From: Xestospongia muta
Taxonomy: Eukaryota > Porifera > Demospongiae > Haplosclerida > Petrosiidae
NCBI GenBank assembly: GCA_963693285.1
Contig: OY848922.1
Coordinates: 7,800,923 to 7,864,922, forward strand
DNA length: 64,000 bases
Direction: 5' to 3'
The translations under genes were made by a program, and so were the position numbers. Below the pieces are notes generated by a model. That model searched no databases. It had not been told where the DNA came from and saw only the letters and a program-made list of their open reading frames with translations. Of the stretch, positions 36,321 through 46,600 are shown one piece after another (position 1 is the stretch's first letter; the number at the start of each line of letters is the position of its first letter).

Positions 36321-37177
36321 AGGAAACAAGTATTGCTGTGTATAACAGTTAAAAGTGGTCAATGCATAGATAAGATAGAGGAATAGATGGATCAGCAACA
36401 TATAAATCATTTATCCTTTCTAACTATTAATTGACATGCTATCACAAACAATCTCTACTACATGGTAGTACACCAGTAAATGATCATTTTGTTTAAGGAT
36501 TCAGAGTCAGACTTTTTAAACTATCTCTTAATATCCCAATAGACTATTACATTATATATACATTATAGTTTAGAGAAGTGTATCTGTAAGCATTAGTCAA
36601 TATAGTCCTTACAAAGGAGAGAGAATAAACCAAGAAATTAAACTTTGTATGCTATGATTTTGTAATGCAAACAAAGAAATTACATATACAGCAATGTAAT
36701 GTTAGCTATATTGAGTACTGTAAAGGGTGCTTATTGAATACCATCTTATAGCAAACCAACTGTAGTAGCTCAATGTTGAGAACTAATATAGTGTAATCCA
36801 TTACAAATGTAGCCCACTTGAGAGCTGATAGATTGGGAATTATCTCAACAGGTTAAAAATACTGATAAGTCTATTTATAAGAAAGTTGAACAAAAGGATA
36901 TAGAAAAGAAACACAAAAAGAAGCTAATTTAAGGCTCAACTATAAGCACAATACACAAAGGAATATACAGTCTAATCCACAGTTAGTACAATTAACACAT
37001 ACAATCCTCCTGAGGAATTTTAATTGACTCAAAATTATAGAGGTGTGGTCCAATCATAACATACTTTAAATATTTCTATCGATAGTCCTTATAAAAGATA
37101 ATCCCTGCATCCCACAGATAGCCAGTAACAACTTGATCTCCATTGCTTTTCATTATCTTTCCTTTTATAAAAGAGAA
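36321..37177. other. spacer and promoter region of D4
   Basis: ATTAATTGACATGC, ATGGATCAG and AAATGAT blocks recur near 41340-41540 upstream of D6, so both genes share old flanking sequence. From about 37040 the sequence aligns with the D2 promoter, but the E-box is replaced by GGTGTGGTCCAATC. Confidence 0.5.
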
Positions 37178-37672
37178 ATGTCTAGTAAGTGTTGATATAT
37201 TAATATAAAGTAACAAATGTATTGTTGTCAATAAATATATATTATATGTTATTTAAGAATAAATATAAGAGATAGTCTTGGAACACAACAAGAAGATTAC
37301 TATATCTATTATAGATAAGTCACTTCTTACTCTAATTTTGTAGACAATATCCGAGAAGTCATCAAGAAAAAGCCAGAAAAAACAGACTTGCTAAATTTAT
37401 TAGCATCTGCAGCTGCACGATGGGAAGATATTGGAGGTGGTTTGAAAGTTGCTCCTGGAGCAATTGAAAGTCTACAACAAAGTAACAAACGTCCTATCAA
37501 TAAATTATCAGAAATATTGCAAATATGGATGGATACCTGGTGTTCTCCTGTCACCTGGGAAAACATAATAGAAGTTGTGGAAGGTCCCATTGTGGACAAA
37601 AAAAATGAAGCTAAGGCGATGAGGGACTTTTTGGGTAAAGATGAGAACTTTGAACATTATAAGAACCAATAA
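37178..37672 (+). CDS. stand-alone death-domain protein D4 (111 aa)
   Basis: Exon 1 is 7 nt (37178-37184: ATG TCT A); exon 2 is 37344-37672. The product begins MSNNIREVIKKKPEKTD and is the closest relative of D2 (ASAAARWEDIGGGLKV, IESLQQSNKRPINKLSEIL, VTWENIIEVVEGPIVDKK, MRDFLGKDENFEHY). The promoter and intron also align with D2, but the GTCACGTGAC site is lost, so its regulation may differ. Confidence 0.85.
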
Positions 37673-38829
37673 ACACTACGTCTTGCAATGATAATCTATT
37701 ATGCTGCATAATTATGCATTTTTAGATTCTTAGTCTTATTTCCTTTAGTTGATATGTAATACTAATACTAAGGATGTTGTTGCTATCAATAGACATTTGA
37801 TATCAATAAGAGAGAGAGAAGGAGCGTACGCGTCGAACTCCCTTTAGTTACAGTTGAAGATCACTACTGCCTTAGTCTCGTCCCCAGACTGCCACGCCCC
37901 CTAAGAAAAGCAATTATCGGATTGGGTGCTAAGTGGCTTTAAATGTTTGTGGTATTATTATTACACTGGGGATTATAGTAGTGAGTGACTGAGTGTAATT
38001 CGTATACATAATACATACCACACATCATAAATTAAATGATTGTGGTGTTATTTGAATTATCACATGAAAATAAAACTCCACATGTCTGTGTGTATAGAGT
38101 TGATTTTCTTTTTTAAGAACAAATTTATTAGCTACAGTAGACTAGTATAGTACTTTTATCTATATCTATATGATTAAACTATTAACGTTAGAATGTACTT
38201 TTTACTGTACTGGCTTCTTTATGGACATGGCTATTTAATTAGTATGTATTTAGTACCTCTTTTGTTGAAGTCATTTAATCCATCCTACTTGTACTGAAAA
38301 GCAGCTGAACATCAAGAAAGGTAGAAAATGGCGTCAAAGTAGTCAACTCTCAATCCTTTTTTCTCTCAACTAGATCCTTGGAACCACCATCAAAGACACC
38401 AAGAATTGAACTTGATCTTAACCAGAATGAGTCTGAAGATAAACTATCCAGTGAGCCAGAGAATGAAATAGAAGATTAGAAGAAGAGTCAGAGAATGAAA
38501 TAGAATCGAAGACGAAAGTAATTATGAATCATACAACAATGAAGGTAGTGTTTGTAGAAAGGAATATTGCCTGTTAATTAGAAATGAACCATATCATTTG
38601 GTGAATATTAGTAGCAGCACAAAAAAGCCAAGGTAAACAGAATCGTAGTATTCAAAGAACTTGGTTTAATGATTATAAATGGCTGACGTACTGCACCACT
38701 AGAAATTCATTTATACTGCTTCCATTGCCAAAGCCTATGCCTGCATGCATGATTAATTTTTTTTAACTTTATTTTATTAACAATATTAGGGGGGCTAAGC
38801 CCCCCTTAATCAACATTAGGGGTGTTAAA
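37673..38829. other. spacer
   Basis: No supported gene. A short acidic reading near 38370-38480 (ELDLNQNESEDKLSSEPE) has a stop soon after and no clear partners, so it is at best an exon relict. GGGGGGCTAAGCCCCCC at 38791-38807 is a short perfect stem. Confidence 0.4.
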
Positions 38830-38980
38830 TGGTTAATGATAGTCACAGACTTATGGTTTATTATTGAATTAATGAACCTGCTTACCACAACCAGTGAATT
38901 TAATTTGCAATGTCAATTAACTTTATAATGATTTCTTAAATTTATGAAAGAAATAGTTTTGATAAATTCACTATTATTAG

Positions 38981-39520
38981 TTGGAGTTTTATCACAAATG
39001 GGTGTGGTTTCTAGTCGCTGCCATGCTCAACTAGTAAACTACATGTCTGAGAATGGTCCTCACTATCCATGGTTAATTGGGGGTGGAGTTATTGTCCCTG
39101 AAAAGACTAGTATTACTTTACTTGGTAAGTCAGTATAGTTAACAATAATGGCTGCACTAAATTAAAGTTGCTTTTGTATTTTTTAAAATCATGTTTATGT
39201 TGCGAGTCCATAATCCTGCGAGTCTTTTATCCTATCTTAAGTGATCAGTTCTCATTGTTCTAAACAGTAAGTAATAAATAGGAGGATTATGAATAACATC
39301 ACATTATTTATTCTGAATAGAGGGTTATGTTAGAACAATGAGAACTGATAGTGATATAACCCTCTATTCAGAATAAATAATGTGATGTTATTCATACTCC
39401 TATTTATTACTTACTGTAAGCTACTCAATATATGAGACATTATGACTCAACTCACTGTCAACCACTACCTTCTATTTACTAGATTTACCTAGTAGTCTTG
39501 GGAACATTATTAGACAATAA
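38981..39520 (+). pseudogene. copied last two exons of ABHD16A
   Basis: 38981-39124 copies ABHD16A exon 19 ([28 protein letters not shown]) and keeps the GTAAGT donor, but is 2 nt shorter near its end (AAGACTAGTATTAC for AAGACTAGACTATTAC), which breaks the frame. The last-exon copy starts at about 39421 with the acceptor changed from GTAGG to GTAAG, and has a deletion after CACTACCTTC. It is the arm copy of the inverted duplication, not a separate gene. Confidence 0.8.
39264..39417. repeat. long near-perfect hairpin (arms 65/62 nt, loop 27 nt)
   Basis: The left arm 39264-39328 (ACAGTAAGTAATAAATAGGA ... AGAGGGTTAT) is the inverse of the right arm 39356-39417 with only small differences. The loop TTAGAACAATGAGAACTGAT also pairs with ATCAGTTCTCATTGTTCTAA just left of the stem (39244-39263), so two alternative stems compete. 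Confidence 0.85.
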
Positions 39521-39888
39521 TTTTGTAGGGGCAATCCTTTTAATTGATGACCATGTAATATAATTTGTTATATTAAAAGTCTCGCATAAACCACATTCAT
39601 TGAGATACAAACATTTTATTAATTATTATTAACAAGTGACAATATCAACAAATCTCACTTGGTTTGGCAACTGGGATGAGACTAGGTACCCATGGTATCC
39701 ATAGTACATAGTACATTAAAGTTTCATGTATGTACTCTTCTCTCATCACTGTATGTACTTTCTCTCATCACTATCAAATGTTATTGATAGTAACAAGCTA
39801 ACACTTCTGTTACTAACAGGATTAGTATTTATAATAACAGCAACTAAGAAACAAGGGACAAGAGTCCAAAAATAAGCATAAAATAAAA

Positions 39889-40609
39889 TTATACGACGAA
39901 TCGATAGTGGTGGTAATTCTCACTTTTAGCCAAAAACTTCTTCATCTCCTCTGCTATATCTGGTCTATCCACAGGAGGACTTCCTACAACATCTATGATC
40001 TTTGTCCAGCTGACAGTATACGTAGTGTTATCCAGCCATATTTGTAATGCATCTGATAATTTAAATTTAGGATTTTTCTTCTTGTTGTTTAGTTTTATGC
40101 CTTCAATTGTTCTAGGAGAAAGGTACAAACCAGCTCCAATTTCTTCCCATTGTGCAGCTATAGGTTCTAGTAACTGAAGCAAATGTTCTTTTTTTGGCTT
40201 GCTATGGATGACCTTTAGAATTTGCAATTTTTGCCATTCTTCTTCTTGACGTCTATGAAATTTTTCATCTGCCAAACGTTTGCATTCTTCTAGTTTACGT
40301 TTTTGACGTCTTTGCCATTCATCTGCTGCAAAATGAGAGAAAAAAGACAAGCTACTCTTATTATGCATATTTATTTTAAACACTATTTAGTGAACTATTT
40401 AACACAAACACAAAATGATGGCAAATTTTACTTGATCCATCCAGAATAAATGTATTAGTTGTATTATGCAACAGTGTTAAGTACATATATTAGGCAAGTC
40501 AGTCTCCAAACTTTAAAACCTAGTTCAATGAACTATGGCATATCTGCTATTGGTTATATTTAACATGCAACAATGCATTCCATTAATATATCAAACACTT
40601 ACGATCCAT
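39889..40609 (-). CDS. death-domain protein D5 with charged N-terminal helix (147 aa)
   Basis: Reverse strand. Exon 1 is 7 nt (40609-40603: ATG GAT C, then GTAAGT); exon 2 is 40325-39889. Residues about 3-45 form a very charged, probably long helical or coiled-coil segment (DEWQRRQKRKLEECKRLADE, FHRRQEEEWQKLQ) absent from the other members. It is followed by the death domain (LLEPIAAQWEEIGAGLYL, IEGIKLNNKKKNPKFKLSDA, WLDNTTYTVSWTKIIDVV, MKKFLAKSENYHHY). It is head to head with D6 and shares its leader sequence; the two are the arms of an inverted duplication. Confidence 0.85.
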
Positions 40610-40740
40610 TTCACTTTATAGAAGAAAGACAATGAGAAGCAATGGAGATCAAGTTGGAAAGATGTTAGAGCGATGGAGTTCAAGATGTTCCTGTCTACTT
40701 GTGGAAAGTTGTGTCCATGTAGTCACAAATGTTGACTTTA

Positions 40741-41639
40741 AGAATAAAGTAAGAACCAATGTGACATCATGGAGTGTAGGATAAAATTGACACACCTTAA
40801 TACTAACAATGGAGTGTCTAAAAGACTATCTATTACAATGTACTACAACACACAACAATTATGATATAACAGTTTATGTAGTCACAAGTCCTGACTCTAG
40901 GAGCATGAAATTGACTTGGGCTGTAGTACATTGTAATAGATAATCTTGTAAACTCTCCATTGTTAGTATTAAGCTGTAACAAGTTTATGCTACTCTCCAT
41001 GATGTCATATTGGCTCCTACTTTACTCTTAGAGTCAAGATTTGTGACTACATGAATTGTAATATTGTAATTGTTACAGCTTAATATTAACAATGGAGAGT
41101 CTATGTACAAGGCTATCTATTACAATGTACTACACCACATGTCAATTTTATGCTACTTTCCATGCTGTCATATTAGTTCCTACCTGACTCCTAGAGTCCA
41201 AGATTTGTGACTACATGAATTGTTATATTGTAATTGTTACAGCTTAATACTAACAATGGAGAGTCTAAATAGAATTCACTTGAAAAGAAACCATTGCTAG
41301 TCCTCCATAATTATATGTTCCTTAACTGTTGTGTATAATAGTTAAAAAAGATTAATGCATAGATAGAGGAATAGATGGATCAGTGAGATATAAACCATTC
41401 ATCCTTTCTACCTATTAATTGAACTGCCATCACAAATAATCTTTATTGCTTAGTAGTACACAGGTAAATGATTGTTTTGTTTTGGGGTTAAGAGTTAGAC
41501 AATTTTAAATGTCTTTTAATATCCTAATAGACTACTGAGGAATTTTAAGATAGCAAAAACAAGAAGGTGTGGCCCACTTATTAAAAATCATGACATGTCA
41601 TATAATTCATAACAATAGTCCTTATGAGAGATAGGCACA
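40741..41639. repeat. spacer of the inverted duplication with its own repeats
   Basis: Two direct copies near 40970-41110 and 41085-41270 share AATTGTTACAGCTTAATA, AACAATGGAGAGTCTA and GAGTC(C/A)AAGATTTGTGACTA, with a further copy inverted near 40690-40900. A related piece (TTGGCTCCTATTTTACTCTT) occurs at about 1330, so this is a dispersed repeat family. No gene. Confidence 0.6.
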
Positions 41640-43600
41640 ACCTTCCACAGGTAGACAGGGACAACTTGAGCTCCATTGCTACATCATCTTTCTAACCTGA
41701 TCTCCATTGCTTTCTATTATTTTTCTTTGCATGAAAGAGAAATGGCTGGTAAGTGTTTGATATATTATAATGCAATGTGTTGTTGTTGCATGTTAAATAT
41801 GACCAATAGCAGATATGCCATAGTTCATTGAACTAGGTTTTAAAGTTTGGAGACTGACTTGTCCAATATATATATATACTAACACTACTGCATAATTCAA
41901 CTAATACATTTATTCTGGCTGGATGAAGTATTAATTTCTCATCATTTTGTTAATAGTTCCACTGAATACTGTTTAAAAATAAATAATCATGTCCTCTTAC
42001 TTTACAGAGAGAATTCAGAACAATTCAGAAAATGCACTTGCGAAAAAACCAGAAAAAACACTTCTGCTAACTTTATTAGCACCTGCAGCTGCACGATGGG
42101 AAGAAATTGGAAATGGATTAAAAGTTTCTCGTAAAACAATTGAATACATACAATTAAGTAACAAACGTCCTATCAGTAATTTATCAGTAGTATTACAAGT
42201 ATGGATGAGTACCTTAAGTTCTCCTGTAACCTGGAAGAACATCATACAAGTTGTACAAAGTTCTGATGTGGATAGAAAAGATATAGCAGAGGATATGAAG
42301 TTTGCGGCTCAACATGAGAACTGACTTCATAAAACATTACATGACCTACAGTTTTATTTTATGTTGCTTATTTTGGACTTATTTTTTAGTTGCTATTATT
42401 ATAAATACTAATATTGAGGATGCTGTTAGCAACAGACCCTGTTAGCCTGTTGCTATCAATAACTTTTGATAGCAATGAGAGAGGAGTGCATGTGTCATCC
42501 CAGTTGTGAAACCAAGTGAAGTCAGCTGATAATTGTTGCTTTTTAATAATTAATTTTAATAAAACGTTTGTATCTCAACAATAAGATGAATGTGGTTTGA
42601 GATGCAAGACCCTTTAGTATAATTAATTATATTATAAAAGTTAATTAAAGGATTGCCCCTACAAAATTATTGTTTAATGTTCCCAAGATTACTAGGTAGA
42701 TCCAGTAAATAACTTGAAGGTAGTGGTTGACAGTGAGTTGAGTCATAATGTCTCATATATTGAGTAGCCTACAGTAAGTAATAAATAGGAGTATGAATAA
42801 CAACACATTAAAGAATAACAACACATTATGTATTCTGTAACATGTACATTTAAGATTGGACAAGGTGTGGTCAAATTATTGATGGGATCACGTGATGCAC
42901 ATTACAAACTGTTGTTTGATGACTCAGCATTTCTCTTCAATCAAAGGGAAAAAAAGCTTTGTCGTTTACTGGGTACTTTGCACTCTGATTGAGGGTTATG
43001 TTAGAACAATGAGAACTGATCACTCAAGATAGGATTATGGACTCCCAACATAAACATGACTTTACAAAATACAAAAGCAACTTTAATTTAGTGCAGCCAT
43101 TATTGTAGAGGCTTTATAGCAATAGTTTTTACCAAATTGTGTATCCATGGTAACAACAGACAGGCCTTCTCAGGTACCACATAGGGTAAACATCAACACC
43201 CATATTAAAATCATCCAAATACCAAATATTACTACACTAGGTATGGTACTTCTAGTGTTAATAATACCTCATCAATGTAGCTATATTAATAATATATACA
43301 GATATATAGGATGTACATATGCATTTATAAACTATACTGACTTACCAAGTAAAGTAATAGTCTAGTCTTTTCAGGGACAGTAACTCCACCCCCAATTAAC
43401 CACGGATAGTCAGGACCATTCTCAGACATGTAGTTTACTATTTGAGCACGGCAGTAACTAGAAACCACACCCATTTGTGATAAAACCCCACCTAATTATA
43501 AACAGTGAATTTAATCAAGACTATTTCTTTTATAAATTTAAGCAATCATTTTTTGCACTTTAAATTCAATGATTGTGGTAAGGTTCATTAATTTAATACA
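41640..43600. repeat. right arm of large inverted duplication
   Basis: Contains D6 on the forward strand and the genuine last two exons of ABHD16A on the reverse strand. Inverse of 38830-40740. Confidence 0.8.
41742..42324 (+). CDS. stand-alone death-domain protein D6 (107 aa)
   Basis: Exon 1 is 7 nt (41742-41748: ATG GCT G, then GTAAGT); exon 2 is 42008-42324. The product begins MAERIQNNSENALAKKPEK, then LLAPAAARWEEIGNGLKV, IEYIQLSNKRPISNLSVVL, WMSTLSSPVTWKNIIQVV, DVDRKDIAEDMKF. The C-terminal tail seen in D1-D5 (FLxKDENFxHY) is replaced by AAQHEN and stop, a small change that probably shortens the last helix. VDRxDIAE is shared with D5, as expected for duplication partners. Confidence 0.85.
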
Positions 43601-46600
43601 CTATTGTGTTAATAACTACATGTACATTATGTAATGAAAGATTAAAGCATGCTAGCAGTCAGAAAAAAGGCACAGTTGAGTAGTCAGTAAGCTTTGAGGT
43701 TTAAACAGCCACACCCATCTTATAAAATGATACAAGTAGACTTGTTTAGTGTATAATCTTAGTTTTAAATTTCAAAGTATTGGTAATCCTATACTTACTT
43801 CGATCTGAGTCTGTGACTGTCATTAACCATCGCCATAGTTCTTTTAATGCCTCGGGAGAAACTAAGTTGGGATAACTAAAAAAGAGGAGTTTAATAAATT
43901 AATCCTGGGCTAACAAAAGCCCTTATCAGAGAAAGAGAGAAAGAGAAGAGGAAAAGGAGAGAGGGAGAGTATCCATTTACCGTGTCTGCAATATCTTAAT
44001 AAGAAGATAATTAGCTCTATTAGTAGATACATCATTGTTACTATAGCAACAAAAGTAACAACACATCATTATGACATCATTCTTACAATGACATCATCTC
44101 ATCACGATCTCTTCGAATAACAGTTACTGGTCCAGAGTAATGAGATATCTGTTCTGCTATATTGAGATTATAACACTCTTTGATCATACCAATTGTAAAT
44201 TTCTCTATAAAAAAAAATACATTTAATTTATACAATATCAGACTAACTCTACAGTACTATGTACAATTTATAAGTGGAAATGTGGAATCACCCTGTATAA
44301 TGGACACTATGGGGCACTGTACTTAGTATAGAGGTGTCCTCAATATAGAGGTTGTACAATGCACTAAAGTATTAGTATGGGACTAGAACAAGTGTCCTCA
44401 ATATAGAGGTTGTACAATGCACTAAAGTATTAGTATGGGACTAGAACAAGTGTCCTCAATATAGAGGTTGTATAATACACTAAAGTATTAGTATGGGACT
44501 AGAACAAGTGTCCTCAATATAGAGGATGTATAATACACTAAAGTATTAGTATGGGACTAGAACAAGTGTCCTCAATATAGAGGTTGCGTAATACACTAAA
44601 GTATTAGTATGGGACTAGAACAAGTGTCCTCAATATAGAGGTTGCGTAATACACTAAAGTATTAGTATGGGACTAGAACAAGTGTCCTCAATATAGAGGT
44701 TGTATAATACACTAAAGTATTCCTTATATGGCAATTTATATACATAAATAAATTATATAGACATTATATTGTCATTGATGTACCTAAGTATGTAGGAATA
44801 CGAAATTTAACCAATGGACCTATGTCGTCAAATGTAGCATCTAATATCTATAAAAAATGACATCATTGCTTTAATATGATGTCATCTTACCACACCCCCT
44901 ATATCTGGATAACTCATTGCAGCACAAGTTGCAGTATATCCACCTAATAATATGGAGAAGTGTCAAAGTGGTTCCTTATTTTTAACCCCTTACCAATAGA
45001 CCATGCTAATAATATAATATTTTCAAATGAGAATCCCAAATAAGTGACAGCATAACGTATGACTACATCAATAGCATGAAACTCTTGGTCTGGGAATGGA
45101 AGTCCCTAGAACATGGGAATGAGACTGAATATAACTAATAGTAACAATAGGTATCGGACAATATATGAGGATCTTAATATAGGTATTTATTAAAGCTTAT
45201 AACATTATTATTTAAGGTTATCATTAATAGATAAAACGGTTGCCTTTCTCTTTACATATTAAGCACTATTATAACATGTACATGTAGTAATAGTAAACAT
45301 ATAGCCTTTATTCAGCCAATCTATAGTGAAACATAAGCATGAGTCTATATGTAAGTATGGGAACCAGACTTTTGTAAGATGATACTACTTGAATATAAAC
45401 TATATATATCTTACTGTACTTTCACCAAATCCTGGATGATTCCAACCAATGACAGAAAACCCAGCTAAAATAATAAACAGTAAATATTATTTATTAATAT
45501 AAATACTTACCTTGTAATGGTACCTCCATCAATCCTAGTTCATAATAGGCAGCATTACCTTCACAACATATTACCTACAATAAAATACATATATCTTGTT
45601 TGCTTTCATGGTTGGGGCATCCATTCATTTATCAATCCATCTGTCAACCCATTCATCCATCTATTCATCTATTTATCTATCAATCCATTCATCCATCTAT
45701 ACATCCATCAATCCATTCATTCATCCATTTATTCATCCATCAATCCATTTATCCATTTATTCATCCATCAATCCATTCATCCATTTATTCATCCATCAAT
45801 CCATTCATCAATCAATCCATTCATCCATCTATTCATCCATTCATCCATTTATTCATCCATCAATCCATTCATCCATCAATCCATTCATTCATCTATTTAT
45901 CCATCAATGATTAATCATTTATAATTGTCCACCCACTCACTAATTTATTTCCATTGGCTAGTACATCAGGTGATCCTCTCTTATCAACAAACACACTATC
46001 AATATGATTACCATCAACTGTTAATAATTTGGCTCTAAAAGCACCATACTATATAAACGCAATAGTAACCATAGCAACAAGATTAATAGTTACCTCTCTA
46101 CGTAGCCGAGCTCTACCTTGAGACAAAGGAGTTTCTAAATACAAGATAGCAAAGTTCAATATTATTAAAGAGATGTGAAGGCATAAGAAAATATTCCACT
46201 ATAATCTGGGATGACTATTATCTCTAATATTAATATACTACTCATTAAGAATGCTGATATCAGCATATTTATATCAAGTACAAATATTGTCAGCCTATTT
46301 AAATAAAAATGGATCTAGCTAACTCTATAGTATCTGAGTGTATTATATCACTGCTACAAAGGACAGCCATGCAAGATACAAACCTATATTCTCAGCCTGT
46401 CTAAAGGAAGAACTTTATTTTATACATTATATCAAAAAGAGGATGTCCCTATTATTAAAACAGGTAAGATACACTGATTTGATTTGGTAATAAAAACAAG
46501 TAAGGCTTTACAGTATTGATGAATCACTAGACTATGGATGACATCACTACATATATCACATGACTATCACATGATAAATTAAATGGTACATGTCTATTAT

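Larger units (their letters stand above)
38830..40740. repeat. left arm of large inverted duplication
   Basis: Inverted relative to 41640-43600. Matching landmarks in order outward from the centre: the D5/D6 leader (CTCCAT(T/C)GCT...GATCTCCATTGCTT), the intron block GGAGACTGACTTG, the death-domain exon, the 3' flank, and the last two exons of ABHD16A. Divergence and indels show the event is old. Confidence 0.8.

Noticed and set aside
38370..38480. Short acidic coding-like stretch
   Set aside because: Stops soon, no convincing donor or partner exon; mentioned only as a possible relict.
38944..39138. 64-codon forward ORF with a leader-like start
   Set aside because: It is the copied ABHD16A exon 19 plus intron sequence read as a start; it has a broken frame and sits in the inverted-duplication arm.
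45517..45924. Three overlapping Ile/His/Ser-rich ORFs
   Set aside because: Produced by the short-period CCAT/TCAT repeat in an ABHD16A intron; open in all frames.
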